Source: Balamuthia mandrillaris (lineage: Eukaryota > Discosea > Longamoebia > Balamuthiidae). Taken from it: 64,000 nucleotides of DNA. Where the stretch lies: contig JAVKOQ010000199.1 of assembly GCA_031835245.1 (NCBI GenBank), positions 1 through 64,000 on the forward strand, in the 5' to 3' direction. Below are positions 45,279 to 55,942 of this stretch, piece by piece (position 1 is the first letter of the stretch; the number at the start of each line of letters is the position of its first letter). The translations under genes were made by a program, and so were the position numbers. The notes beneath the pieces are model-generated. The model saw only the letters and a list, made by a program, of their open reading frames with translations. It ran no database searches and had not been told where the DNA came from.

Positions 45279-45924
45279 TCAATCCACAGACTTGTAAGGA
45301 TGACCAAGGCCATAGAGGATGCCCATGAATTTGTCATCGTCAATGTCGTTCTGGAAAAAGGTTTTCTTCATCTTGAAGAATGTGGCGCATGTCAGGAGGC
45401 TATCGCTTCCTGCTTGATGCTGAGGTCCTATCCGCTCCACCTTCGTGGTTTCCATCATTCATTAGAACATGAAAGATAGAGAGGAAACAAAGGCAAAGAA
45501 AGTGCAAAAGACGAAATAACAATAATAAAAACAGAGACGAGAACGGATTCGTACCTCGAGGTCCTGGGCCACTTCGTTGAGGCCCCCTTTAAGATTTTTA
45601 CAGCTCCTCATTAAATACTTGATGTCGTATATACATGGAAAGTAACTCTTGATCAAGTCAAAAAACTCGTCCTCCTTGGCTGGCAAAGGCTTGCAAGTCA
45701 GTATCTTGAGCAGGTAACCAAAGTCATAGCCGCTGTGGAAGCTGATCCACTTGATCTCCTCGTTGAGGACGATGCCGGAGGACATGAGCAGCTCGCCGAA
45801 GTGAGAGACGTCTATGCCGTACTCTTCGTGCTTCTTAAAGTTGATACCGGACCTCTGCAACAGTTCAATAGAGTCTTGGGCGTACATGTCCTCACTTTTA
45901 TAAAGCGTTTCGTTTAGAATCAAG

Positions 45925-45960
<36 letters not shown>

Positions 45961-46387
45961 ACAGGAAAGGAGTTTGACGCGGAGAAGAGAGACTAACGTA
46001 CTTCAGGTTGAACTGAAAGTTGAACTGCCATGTACAGATTCCAGGAGGCACTCTGCCTTCCTCGTCAGAGAAGGTCAGCCCCAGCTGGATGATTTTCAAG
46101 AGGTCGACATTACAGCGCAGCGTTTGGTAGTGGTACTCGCTGGTGCTTTTGAAGTTGCCAATGGGACGAGCCACAACACCTGGGAACTCAGTATCCTGGT
46201 GTTCGTTTCGATGAACAGAAGGAAGATGGGAAAAAAAGGTTATTTGGAAGAAGTGGCGGAGAAAAAAAAAGAGGCTTTGTACCATGGCAATGTAGGGGTA
46301 GTCTTCCACAAGATCTCGGATGTTGGCCATCTCTTCTTCCAAGTTAGCCGCCCATACTTCTCTGATGATGTCGTTCTCTTCGTTCAT
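45279..46387 (-). CDS. CAF1: CAF1/POP2 deadenylase (CCR4-NOT subunit, CNOT7/8-like)
   Basis: Shortens mRNA poly(A) tails as a catalytic subunit of the CCR4-NOT complex. Four exons, 5' to 3': 46387-46283, 46195-46002, 45894-45555, 45440-45279; 266 residues, the usual length. Signatures: [36 protein letters not shown] with the first acidic pair, [38 protein letters not shown] with the third acidic residue, and [15 protein letters not shown] with the catalytic His and final Asp. All DEDD ligands are present. The second intron starts at a GTACGT within the codon joining NL to NEDMYAQ. A GA run at about 45929-45955 lies in intron 2. Confidence 0.96.
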
Positions 46388-47055
46388 TTCACTCTCTTCT
46401 TACCCACATGAAAAAAAATCGATTTCGGAAAAAAACAAGGATGGCGGGTGGTGGCTTTCAAATCAATCCAACCCAATGCGCTGAGGGGGGAAAAAAATTC
46501 TCCGTCCGAGTTGAGTTGAGGTGTGGTGGCCTCTTTTGAGTTCGTCACAATGAGGAATAAATAATATTTAAAAAAAAATAAAAAGAGGAATAAGCCACTG
46601 TCTGGTAGGCAAAGTTCAATCCTTCAACTTTGTTTTGTTTTTTTTTTCAGTTTGACGCTTGCCGCTACGCTAACGCAAAACGTAGCAGTTCTTGTTTTCG
46701 TTTGACACACACCACCCTTCACCCTTCACCTTTCCCTTCTTTCTTCTTGTTGAGCGGTTTTTTTTTTTCTCACCCCTTTTTTTTCACGCAAATCCGAAGA
46801 GCCACACCCCCACGCAAGCTTGCCTGTCCGCCATTATGGGTTTTTCTGGGTTTTTTTCTGCGGACAGAAAACTGGCGGAAAACACCCCTCAATCAGGGAA
46901 AAAAGTCCCAATTTCGGATGTTGCGTCAGCGTGTTGCTCTTTTGGAAAGTGGTGGCGTAGGATGGCAATCTGATATATTTTTGTAGACACCAAAAAGAAA
47001 AAAGCGGAAGAGAGAAGGAGGCAAAGGCAGGAACGTACGCACGGAAAGAAAGGAA
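46388..47055. other. 668-bp region between the divergent CAF1 and carrier-like genes
   Basis: T-rich and A-rich runs with no supported gene. Open frames on both strands here are short and compositionally odd. Confidence 0.5.
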
Positions 47056-48137
47056 ATGAGAGGAAGGAACGTAGCTTTGGAGGCAGCCCTGCCGGCTTTG
47101 GAAAGGCAGGTCTTGCTGGCTTTCTCTAGGGCCAGCGCAAGTGGCATCCTTTCCACCTTGTCTGTGGCCATTCGAAGGACGCAAATCTCGCGATGCTCCG
47201 ACTTTTGGGGCGCTGCCGAGGTGTCTGGCCTGCTGGACGAGAGGTTCTCCGGCCCACTCCTCAGCGCCAGTGTCATCAGCTCGCTTTCTGGCTTTTTCCA
47301 TTCCATAATCGAGGTCTACCATTCCTTCTCTTCCTTAGCTTTTTTCTTCCTCATCAACCAAAAAGAACTGACGCGGTAAACATTTGCTTGCTTACGTAGT
47401 GGACAGCCTTTGAGCTCCTGGCCAGCCGAGTGCAACTCTCAGAACTGGAACCCTTTCCACGGTTCCTGGTGCTGCAGGCTCCCGCTCTGGCCGCTAGCCT
47501 GCTGACATATCCCCTGGAAACCCTGACCACACGCCTCAGCGTGATGACCCCTAGGGGCGGCGGCGGTTGTTTGGCTCTGCTGCGGCAAATGAGGGAGGAG
47601 ATGGAGGAGCAGGCGGAGAAGGAGAAGCAGGAGGAAGAGAACGAGGAGCAGAGGTTGAGGAGGAGGCAGAGGGAGCAGGAGAGGGAGTGGAATGGGCGAA
47701 AGGCGGTGGTGGGCGCTCTCTTCTCGGGAGTAGGCGTGGCTCTGGCTCACACCTTGGCAGCTAACGGCTTGCGTGTTCTCCTGGGCAAAGCCATTCAACA
47801 ACAAATGGGAGCCTCTTCAGCATCGGGCCAACTTGCTTTGTCTGTGGGAGCAATGGCCTTGACGGAGGTGTTGCTGCATCCCTTGAGCACGGTGACGCGA
47901 CGCATGCAAGCTGGTCAATGGAGAAACCCCCTGCAGTGCTTCCAGGAGAGCGCAAGAGAGGTGGTCTACCTCTGGACCTCTACCAGTGAGAACAGCACTA
48001 GTGGAGGTGTCTTTGTGGTGGCAGGAGCGCTATACAAGGGAGCTTTGCTGGCAGCGTTGCATCGTGTGTTGCACAAGTTGGTAGTCGTGCGTTTCTATCA
48101 TCAGGGCAAGCTGTTGGCGCAAGCCCTCATGCGTTGA
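47056..48137 (+). CDS. mitochondrial-carrier-like (SLC25-like) membrane protein, divergent
   Basis: Two exons, 47056-47313 and 47400-48137; 331 residues. Two degenerate carrier signatures are visible: LLTYPLETLTTRLSVM (P-x-E-x-x-x-x-R) and VLLHPLSTVTRRMQAG. Each follows a hydrophobic segment, and further hydrophobic stretches lie near residues 225-250 and 290-310. An acidic/basic insert of about 40 residues (RQMREEMEEQAEKE and onward) separates the two. The pattern resembles outlying SLC25 proteins such as MTCH or SLC25A46 types, which sit in the outer membrane and need not transport; this is inference. The intron donor is GTCTAC, unlike the GTA/GTT donors elsewhere, so the exon 1 join is the weakest point. 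Confidence 0.6.
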
Positions 48138-48418
48138 GAATGGAATAACTGTCTTCCTTCTGAATTGTTGTTTTTATGTTGAGTATACACATGTTTAAAA
48201 GTACTTTTATGATTGTTGAGGGATCAAAGCAGAGCAAACGCGAAGGGTACCTCAACATTTTGGTGGTGGAGAGAGTGAAGAGAGAAGAGAGAAGAGAGAA
48301 CGAAAAGAAAGAAAAGAGAGAGAGGAGGAGAGAGACAGAGGCACAGACAGAGAGAGAGAGAGAGAGAGAGAGAAGAGACCGGAGGAGCATACCATGAACC
48401 ACGAAAAGAAGGAGAACG

Positions 48419-48475
<57 letters not shown>

Positions 48476-48572
48476 AAGAGAAAAGGGAAAAGCAAAGATG
48501 CACTAAAGTAAGATGTAAATGTTTGTGGCAAAACAACATTGAAAAGAACGGAAAGGAGTGCAAGGAAAAGAC
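48138..48572. repeat. 435-bp stretch between convergent genes, mainly GA microsatellite
   Basis: GA runs at about 48270-48375 and 48423-48475. On the minus strand this is the region downstream of the short-chain dehydrogenase stop codon plus the carrier-like gene's 3' flank. Open frames across it are low-complexity. Confidence 0.75.
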
Positions 48573-49669
48573 CTAGAGTCTGGCCTTATTTTGAAGGTTG
48601 CTCATGACGACGCCCGTGGACTCGCCAATGTCTTTGGGATTGGTGGCATCCTTCCAGGAAGTGATGGTGGACCAACTCTTGGAAATTTCCTCTGGCTGCA
48701 GTTCTTTGTCGATCGGGAAGAATGCGCTGTTTTTGTAGTGTTGGTTCAGTTTCATATGCAATTAAAACAAACACAAAAAAAATAAACACAAAAAGTTACC
48801 CTTTGGTCCTCTGCCAACGGAGCTTGGAGAAGTAGCCAGCGCCCAGCTCGAAGAGGGAGCCCGTCTCCTCGCAGGACTCATGGCAAAGGTAAAGAACCAG
48901 AGGGGCCACAAAAGCGGGGGATAACTTCTCCACCTGTATTTTTTTTAAATAAAAAACAACATCAGTTCAATTATAACAAAGAAGAGTAATAATGAGAAGT
49001 AGAAGGAAAGAAAGCGGCTCACCAGTTCCTTGGGCATGATGGTCTCCGTGAGACGGCTTCCAGCGATAGGGGCGATGGTGTTGACGTGTACGTTGCGGCC
49101 CTTGCCCTCAATAGCCAACGTGTTGGCAAAGCCCAGCAGGGCCAGCTTAGCCGCTGAGTAGTTGGCTTGACCAAAGTTGCCATAGATGCCTTTTCAGCAA
49201 TAATGATAATTAGTTATGAGGGCAGAAGAGAACCAGAGTAGCTGAGAGGAAGAACAGAAGAGAAAAGTAAAGAAAACGAAAAGCGAGACATAGAAACAGA
49301 CAAGACGAGAAGAAGAGAGGAGAACAAACCAGCAGCAGAGGCAGTCATGATGATACGACCAAACTTTTGTTCTCTCATGATGTCCCAAGCCGCTCTGGTA
49401 ACCTTGTATGCTCCCCTAACGTGAACATCGTAAACAAGGTTCCAGTCGGCGTCCTACAAGGACCAAAGTCAATGAGCAAGAAGCACTCCCCAACAAAAAA
49501 CAAGAGCCTCTATGGTTTCAACCAACCTTCATTTTGACAAAAGAGGTGTCACGAAGGATGCCTGCGTTGTTGATGACCACGTCAACACGTCCCCAGGTAG
49601 ACATTGCTGTCTGGATGATCTTATCTCCTGTTTCCCATTTTTTGTACCGTTGGTTAAAGTTAGAGAGGA

Positions 49670-49701
<32 letters not shown>

Positions 49702-50079
49702 CGAGCGAGAAGAAAGAGCAACAGTGAAAAGACAGAGAGAGAAGAAAGTAACCGTCAGTAACAGAGTCGTAGTTGGCAACGGCCTCACCGCCAGCTTGCT
49801 TGATCTCGTCGACCACCTTGTCAGCAGCGCGGGTGGAGGCACCCTCCCCCTTCATGCTGCCTCCCAAGTCGTTCACCACGACCTTTGCCCCTCGCTTAGC
49901 AAATTCGAGGGCATACGCTCTGCACCCCCCCACAAATCACAGGAATGTGAGAACATAGAGAGAGAGAGAGAGAGAGTGACAGAAAAAAGTGAAACACAAA
50001 CGACTGTACGGTACCTTCCGAGACCGCCGCCAGCGCCAGTCACAACCACCACTTTGCCATCAAAACGAAGTTCGCTCAT
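48573..50079 (-). CDS. peroxisomal short-chain dehydrogenase, HSD17B4 (D-bifunctional protein)-like, dehydrogenase domain only
   Basis: NAD-dependent 3-hydroxyacyl-CoA dehydrogenase-type SDR. Seven exons, 5' to 3': 50079-50015, 49919-49753, 49627-49527, 49453-49330, 49189-49023, 48933-48800, 48726-48573; 303 residues. Signatures: [20 protein letters not shown] (cofactor loop), VVVNDLGGS as in MFE-2, [40 protein letters not shown] with the catalytic Ser, Tyr and Lys, [17 protein letters not shown], and [25 protein letters not shown]. It stops after the segment that in human HSD17B4 links to the hydratase domain; no hydratase or SCP2 domain follows. The C-terminus is ARL, an accepted PTS1 variant, so a peroxisomal matrix location is likely. 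Introns carry GA runs (about 49668-49700 and 49957-49977). Confidence 0.93.
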
Positions 50080-50829
50080 CTCTTGCTTTTAGCTTTCTTT
50101 CAAGCTGTTCTTTGCCGCTGGTTCAAATCCCACTCCTGTACATGCTTGGTTTTTTTTAACCAAACAGGAAAAAGTAGTCATGTCGTCATGGAGATTAGAT
50201 GACCGACCATCGCGCAATGGTTCGGTTTGACAGCGGTCCTTGTCGACCCCTATTTTTTGCGGCTGAAAGCAGCAGGAAAGCGTAGGGGCATGTTTGCTGC
50301 CCTTTTTTCCCTTGCCATATCTTTTTAGTCAGATACAGAGGGACCTATCTGGGGGAAGAAATATTTTGCTTGAGGGTCTGCGGAAATGTATTTGGTTCCA
50401 TTTCTTTTTTGCTGTCGACAGAGGGCCAGTGCTCCTCTTTTTTTTTTTTTTTGGTTTTCTCTCACCTCGAGTCGCACCCGGCCTATGCACCAATATTTTC
50501 CAATCAAATCTATTGTGCATACGCTCGCACTTTCTTTATAAGGGTTGTTAAGGAGTATGCAGGAATACTTTTCAATCAAAAAAACTAACTCTCGTAGATG
50601 TCCCTGCCATTTTTGACTTAGCGATTTTCAAAAAGACACCAGCAAACACTATCCCAGAATTATTATTTTGCCAATCGATAATTTTATTGCAACAAAAAGA
50701 GAATGAACGTGCGCCACCCAGGAAAGAGAAGGAGTACTGCCCATGCTGAAACGGTATCTATGAGCAGGAGCACACAGCAGAGAGGGAGAACCAAGTCCCT
50801 GGTTAATCTTGTAAGTTGAGAGAAATGAA

Positions 50830-52935
50830 GAGAAGTGAGAAGATCTGAGTGGAGGGAGAGGGGGTTAGGAAGAGAGGAGAGAGGAGAGAGGGGAGAGAGA
50901 GAGAGAGAGAGAGAGGGGGGAGAGAGGAGAGGGAAAGGGAGAGAGTGGGAGAGAGAACATAAAGAGGGAGGAAGAGAGAGGGAGAGACAAAGAGGGAGGG
51001 AGAGAAGGAGAAACAAAGGAAAAGAGGAGAGGAAAAGAAAGGGAGAGAGGGAGAGGAGAAAAGGGAAAAAGAGGGAGAGAGAGAAAGAGGGAAAGAGAGA
51101 AAGGAGAGAAAGGGAGAGAGGGGAAGGAAGAGAGAGGAAGGGAGAGAGGGAGAGAGGGAAAGAGGAAGGAAAGGGGAGAGGAAGAGAGTGGAAGAGAGAA
51201 GGAAGAGAGAGGGAAAAAGAAAGAAGGAGAATGTGAGAGAAAGAGAGAGAGAGAGGAAGAGGAAGAGAAATGTTGTTCAAGGAAGAGCAGAAGACTTACC
51301 ACTAAGAAGAAGCTTACCAGTGACAAAGGAAGAAAGTTCACAACCTGAAAAGAGGAGGATAACAGAAAAGAAACTTATTTTTGTTTGCTTTAGGGGTTGT
51401 AGACAAAAAACTTTTCTTCTTTGCCTTCTTTACTTAGCTTTTCTTTTTAGTGGTAAGTTTAAGCAAAAAGAAGAGAAAGGAGAAAAAGGAGAAGGAGAAG
51501 AAGAAAGGCACTTATCACTAAAACACAGAAAGAATAAGAGAGAGAGAGATGAGAGAAAGAAAGAGAGAGAAAAAGAGAGAAAGAGGAGAGAGAATGAGAG
51601 AGAAAAGAGAATGAGAGAAAGAGAGAGGAGAGAATGAAAGAAAAAGAGAGAAAGAGAGGAGAGAATGAGAGAGAAAAGAGAATGAGAGAATGAGAGAGAA
51701 TGAGAGAGAATGAGAGAGAGAGAGAGGAGAGAATGAGAGAAAAAGAGAGAAAGAGGAGAGAGAATGAGAGAGAGGAGAGAAGAAGAGAAAGAAGAAAGAG
51801 AGAGAGGAGGGAGAAAGAGAGAGAGGAGGGAGAAAGAGAGACAGGAGAGAAAGAGAGAGAGGAGAAAAGAAAAGAAAGAGGAAGGAGAAAGAGAGAGAGG
51901 GGAGAAGAAGAGAAAGAGGAGGGAGAAAGAGAGAGAGAGAGAGGAGAGAAAGAGAGAGAGGAGAGAAAAAGAGAAAGAAGAAAGAGAATGAGAGAGAGGA
52001 GAGAAAAAGAGAAAGGAGAAAGAGAGAGAAAGGAGAGAGAGAGAAAAGGAGAAAGAGAGAGAGGAAAGAAGAAAAGAAAGAGGAAAAAAGAAAAGAAAGA
52101 GGAAAGAAGAAGAAAAAGAGGAGAGAGAATGAGAGAGAGGAGAGAAAAAGAGAAAGAAGAAAGAGAGAGAGGAGAAAGAGAGAGCGAGAGAGGAGAAAGA
52201 GAGAAAAAGAGAGAGAGAGAGAGGAGAAAAAGAGAGAGAGAGAGGAGAAAAAGAGAGAGAGGAGAGAGAGAGGGAGAGGAGAGGGAGAGGAGAGAGGGAG
52301 AGAGAAAAAGAGAGAGAGAGAGGAGAAAAAGAGAGAGAGAGAGAGAGAGAAAAAGAGAGAGAGGAGAGAGAGAGGGAGAGGAGAGAGAGAGGAGAGAGAG
52401 AGGAGAGAGAGAGAGAGAGAGAGAGAGAAGAGAAGAAGAGAAAGGAGAAAGAGAGAGAGAGAGAGAGAGAGGGAAAGAGAGAGAGGAGAAAAAGAGAAAG
52501 AGGGAAGAAAGGAGAGGGAGAGGAGAGAGAGAGGAGAGAGAGAGGAGAAAGAGAGAAAAAGAGAGAGAGAGAGAGGAGAAAAGAGAGAGAGAGAGAGGAG
52601 AAAAGAGAGGAGAGAGAGAGAGGAAAAGAGAGAGAGGAGAGAGAGAGGGAGAGAGAGAGGAGAGAGAGAGGAGAGAGAGAGAGAGAAGAGAAGAAGAGAA
52701 AGGAGAAAGAGAGAGAGAGAGAGAGAGAGGGAAAGAGAGAGAAGAAAAAGAGAAAGAGGGAAGAAAGGAGAGGGAGAGGAGAGAGAGAGGAGAGAGAGAG
52801 GAGAGAGAAAAAGAGAGAGAGAGAGAGGGAGAAAAGAGAGAGAGAGAGAGAGAGAGAGAAAAAAGAGAGAGAGGAGAGAGAGAAGAGGGAGAAAGAGAGA
52901 GAGGAGAAAGAGAGAGAGGAGAGAAGAAGAGAAAG

Positions 52936-52971
<36 letters not shown>

Positions 52972-53185
52972 AGAGAGAGAGAGGGAGAGGGAGAGAGAGG
53001 GAAAGAGAGAGAGGAGAAAAAGAGAAAGAGGGAAGAAAGGAGAGAAAGAGAGAGGAGAGAAAGAGAGAAAGGAGAAAGAGAGAGAGAGAGGGAGGAGAAA
53101 AAGAGAAAGAGGGAAGAAAGGAGAGAAAGAGAGAGAAAGAGAGAAAGAGAGAAAGAGAGAAAGAGAGAGAAAGAGAGAGAGAAGG
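50830..53185 (-). repeat. purine (GA/GGA/GAAA) satellite of about 2.3 kb with a short unique island
   Basis: Almost only A and G on the plus strand, mainly GAGAGA with GGAGA, GAAAGA and AATGAGAGA variants, at 50830-51265 and 51470-53185. A unique island at about 51266-51460 interrupts it. Higher-order structure is visible: blocks containing GAGAGGAGAAAAAGAGAAAGAGG recur near 51900, 52490, 52750, 53015 and 53095. Long poly-Ser/Leu/Phe (minus strand) or Glu/Arg (plus strand) frames cross it and are artefacts. Confidence 0.95.
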
Positions 53186-53644
53186 GTACCACACATGAGG
53201 GGCAGTTCTCAGCAGACTGTTGGGGACATCCCACCAGCAACACAGGTACCTTAGGCTCTCAGCAGCTGCCCTCCTTCATGTTAAACGCCTTAGCAAGGAC
53301 CCACCCCGCCAGTCCTGTCAAGTCACCCCACACAAAAAAAAAATTAGAATAATCAGCACCACTCTTCTCTCCAGTCCTCTTCCGCCAGCTCCTTTGCTTG
53401 TTCCTCACCTGCGAGGGGCTTCTGGTGAACAAGTCTTCTTGTGGGACTCCTCAAACTGACTAAACGGCAGTAACTTGTTGCACAGGCAACAACAGAGCAA
53501 CGAACCAAAGGGTTTTCCGTCTTTGAATTTGCAACAAGTTTATGTGGTGTAGTGGTGTTTTACGCTTTCCCGGATGATGGTCTTTGGTTAACAACTTTGG
53601 TTAACAAATTTATCAAGGTGTGATAGCGCAGCCGGTGGGGAGCA

Positions 53645-53845
53645 AGAGAGCGCAACCAAAGCGAGGAGAGAGTACAGAAAAGTAGAGAGAGTAAAGGAGA
53701 GCAGAGAAGAGCAGGTAGAGGAGAGTAGAGAAGAGAGAGGATAGGAGAATAGAGAAGGTAGAGGAGAGTAGAGAAGAGAGAGGATAGAAGAGAGGGGAGA
53801 GAGGATAGGAGAGTAGATAAAAGAGAAGAGAGGAGAGAGGACAGG
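53645..53845. repeat. GAGAGTAGAG/AGGATAG-type purine-rich tandem repeat
   Basis: Units such as GAGAGTAGAGAAGAGAGAGGATAG recur several times. Just after it, 53878-53918 has three tandem units of about 12 bp of the form CATCTGCATACA. Confidence 0.8.
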
Positions 53846-54043
53846 AGGGAAAAATAATTTTTTTAAGGTGCACCTGCCTACATCTGCATACATCCGCATA
53901 CATCTGCATTCGTATGCAGGGAGGTGCAGCCTTCGGATGTAAAACTTGACCTAATCAAAAATTTTAGATCATAATCACCCCAGGATGCGACTCGAGGTGT
54001 CTCAAGTTAAAAGTTTCCTTGCACCCTCTTCTTCTTCTCCAAC

Positions 54044-55558
54044 ATGTCCCGTTTGATTTGCTTAGCGGCTCTGCTCTCTTTTTGTTGCTTTTTAATGCGT
54101 GTTCCCCCAACTACACCGTTCTTCACGGACCATTTCTGTGAAAGCAGGGAGTCGTTCCTACCGCTGCATTGCAGCTTTTCCCCTATGATAGCGGAGGGGG
54201 CCAAAAACCTGGTGCTTTCGTGCACTGATGGTACGGTGGTACGCGTAGGCTTTGCACTGCCCTACACGAATGCCACCGCGGTGGTGGACAACATGTCCGA
54301 GATAATAGTGTGGATGGCAGAGCATTTGCTAGCACCATCGCTTATCAGCCCCGACCACCACCATCAGATCTTTTTAGCTGCCATCAGCGCTCTCTCCAAG
54401 GAGGACGCTGTGAGGAACGTGGAGGATTGGGCACCTGTCTCCGCCCTTGAAAGGGAATGGGAGAACTTGTCGATGGCCAACAGACCCACTCCCTCGTCTT
54501 TGGGCTAAACTCGCCCAAGCACTCCTTCACCTTTTGCATCCAACCCGAATGGTTCGATGCGTCTCTCCCGTCCCACTGGACTGCCTACACCAAAGTGGAG
54601 GAAGAAGGGGAAACGGGGAAAGGGAAGGGAGAGTTGGCTGCCAAAAAGACTGTTCCCTTGCAGTTGCCCTTCGTTTTCGCGGTGGAGCACCAGGTTCGCT
54701 ACGACGGATCAGTGGAGGACCTAGCGGGCCTACTGAATGAAGAGGACCTGTTGGTCTTTCTGTACGGCTTCTTCAACGATCAGCATCGCATGATGCGCGC
54801 CCAGGGCAGCTTCCATGTGGACTGTCATCCAGGCAACATCCTTTTTCGCCGTACCTCGGGCGGCCTGCTGGAGTTTGCCTTCTCTGACTTTGGCAAGAGC
54901 GCCTCCTCCTCCTCCTCGGCCCAATAGTGGGAGCATCGACACAGTTCTGGACTTTATTCTGCGCGAAGCCAAGGACAAGCCCCAAGTGCAAGCTGTGGTC
55001 AAACAGATCATAGTGGTGGAGAAAAGCCTGCGCAGCCAGGACATGGCAGTGGAGGAATACTTGGAGGGACTCTTCAAGGCCACAAGGGAAGGCCTTTCCT
55101 CCCAGTACGACCATGAGCAGCTGAACCATTTGTGGGACCGGTTGGGCTGCAGGTTTGCCGTTGAGTCCCTGCGCTCTCGTTTGGATGTGGTTGAGCAGGA
55201 GCTTAACGACACCAGGAGGGAGCTTAATGACACCAGGAGGGAGCTTAACGACACCAGGAGGGAGCTTAACGACACCAGGAGGGAGCTTAACGACACCAGG
55301 AGGGAGCTTAACAAAATGGCCAGCAAGGTTAAACTGCTCACGAGGCAGCTTGAAGAACAACGCGAGGAGTTCAAGAGGCAGCTGGCAGAGCAACGCGAGG
55401 AGATAACAAAGTTGATGGCACAGATACTCGATCTCAAGGAAGAAAGGAGAGGGAAGAATGAGGCAGGTGATGAGACGGTGAGACAATCTCAGCAACTGCA
55501 CGCAGAGGAAGGCAGCTGTCAACCCGGAGGGCTTTGTGGAACTCAAGGACGAAACTAA
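54044..55558 (+). pseudogene. kinase-like gene with C-terminal coiled coil, two frameshifts
   Basis: Three frames carry consecutive parts of what looks like one intronless protein. Frame 1 (54044-about 54455) starts MSRLICLAALLSFCCFL and covers an N-terminal part. Frame 2 (about 54457-54900) has QLPFVFAVEHQVRYDG and a catalytic loop HVDCHPGNILF followed by FSDFGKS, the H-x-D-x-x-x-x-N and D-F-G pattern of protein-kinase-like folds (ABC1/APH-like style). Frame 3 (about 54900-55558) continues GSIDTVLDFILREAKDKPQ and then a coiled coil with five exact ELNDTRR heptads. The shifts fall near 54450-54460 (GGGAATGGG) and 54895-54925 (a CCT/TCC run). Neither place has GT-AG borders that restore frame. 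It is either a decayed gene or has two sequence errors; a lower G/A bias and lack of introns set it apart from neighbouring genes. Function beyond kinase-like is not assignable. Confidence 0.6.
55199..55303 (+). repeat. five 21-bp tandem repeats encoding the heptad ELNDTRR
   Basis: Copies start at 55199, 55220, 55241, 55262 and 55283; only one base differs (copy 2 has AAT for AAC). A sixth partial copy (GAGCTTAAC) starts at 55304. Each copy is exactly one coiled-coil heptad. Confidence 0.95.
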
Positions 55559-55741
55559 AGTGGAAAGGCCACTCCCTCACCAATTTTGTTTTTGACTATT
55601 TTGTTTTTGTTTTTTGTTTTTGTAAGGTGCTTATTTGCTGTGGCCGTGTGCATTATAAGTAGTTGTTGATAGTCAACTTGCTCGTTAGCATTTTTTTATC
55701 CGTTTGGAAAATAATCAGAGGAGACTCAGAGAGAGGAGGAT

Positions 55742-55787
<46 letters not shown>

Positions 55788-55942
55788 GAGAGAGAGACAG
55801 AGATAGCTTCAAAAACCCCACCAAAATGTGAAGCTAGAGAGAGAGAGAGAGAGAGAGCAGGAGATGAAGCGAATCTTGTAACAAAAGCGAAGAAACAGAA
55901 GAGGCCTATGTACAAAGGTGAGCCACCCAACAGCAGAAACCA

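Larger units (their letters stand above)
50080..54043. other. 4-kb gene-poor region dominated by purine satellite
   Basis: Unique DNA at 50080-50830 and 53180-53640 flanks a long purine satellite (listed separately) and a smaller one at 53645-53845. TGTCGACA lies at 50413-50420, and TGTCGACC at 50241. No coding gene is supported. Possible splice signals on the minus strand are discussed in the findings. Confidence 0.65.

Noticed and set aside
47314-47399. A 24-nt intron from the GTAAAC at about 47376
   Set aside because: Too short to splice and it puts the carrier part in the wrong frame.
50117-50135. tRNA-like B box ggttcaaatcc
   Set aside because: The flanking bases do not form a T-stem or acceptor stem and no A box or anticodon arm lies upstream.
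51430-53352. Open frames of 550-590 codons on both strands across the purine satellite
   Set aside because: They are poly-Ser/Leu/Phe or Glu/Arg strings open only because GA repeats lack stop codons in most frames; no unique domain.
55199-55303. CRISPR-like direct repeats
   Set aside because: The 21-bp repeats are head-to-tail without spacers, in frame, and in eukaryotic DNA.
54730-55546. Minus-strand frames of 235 and 257 codons with VKLPPGV repeats
   Set aside because: They are antisense to the kinase-like gene; the plus-strand frames carry catalytic motifs and the he­ptads, the antisense ones do not.
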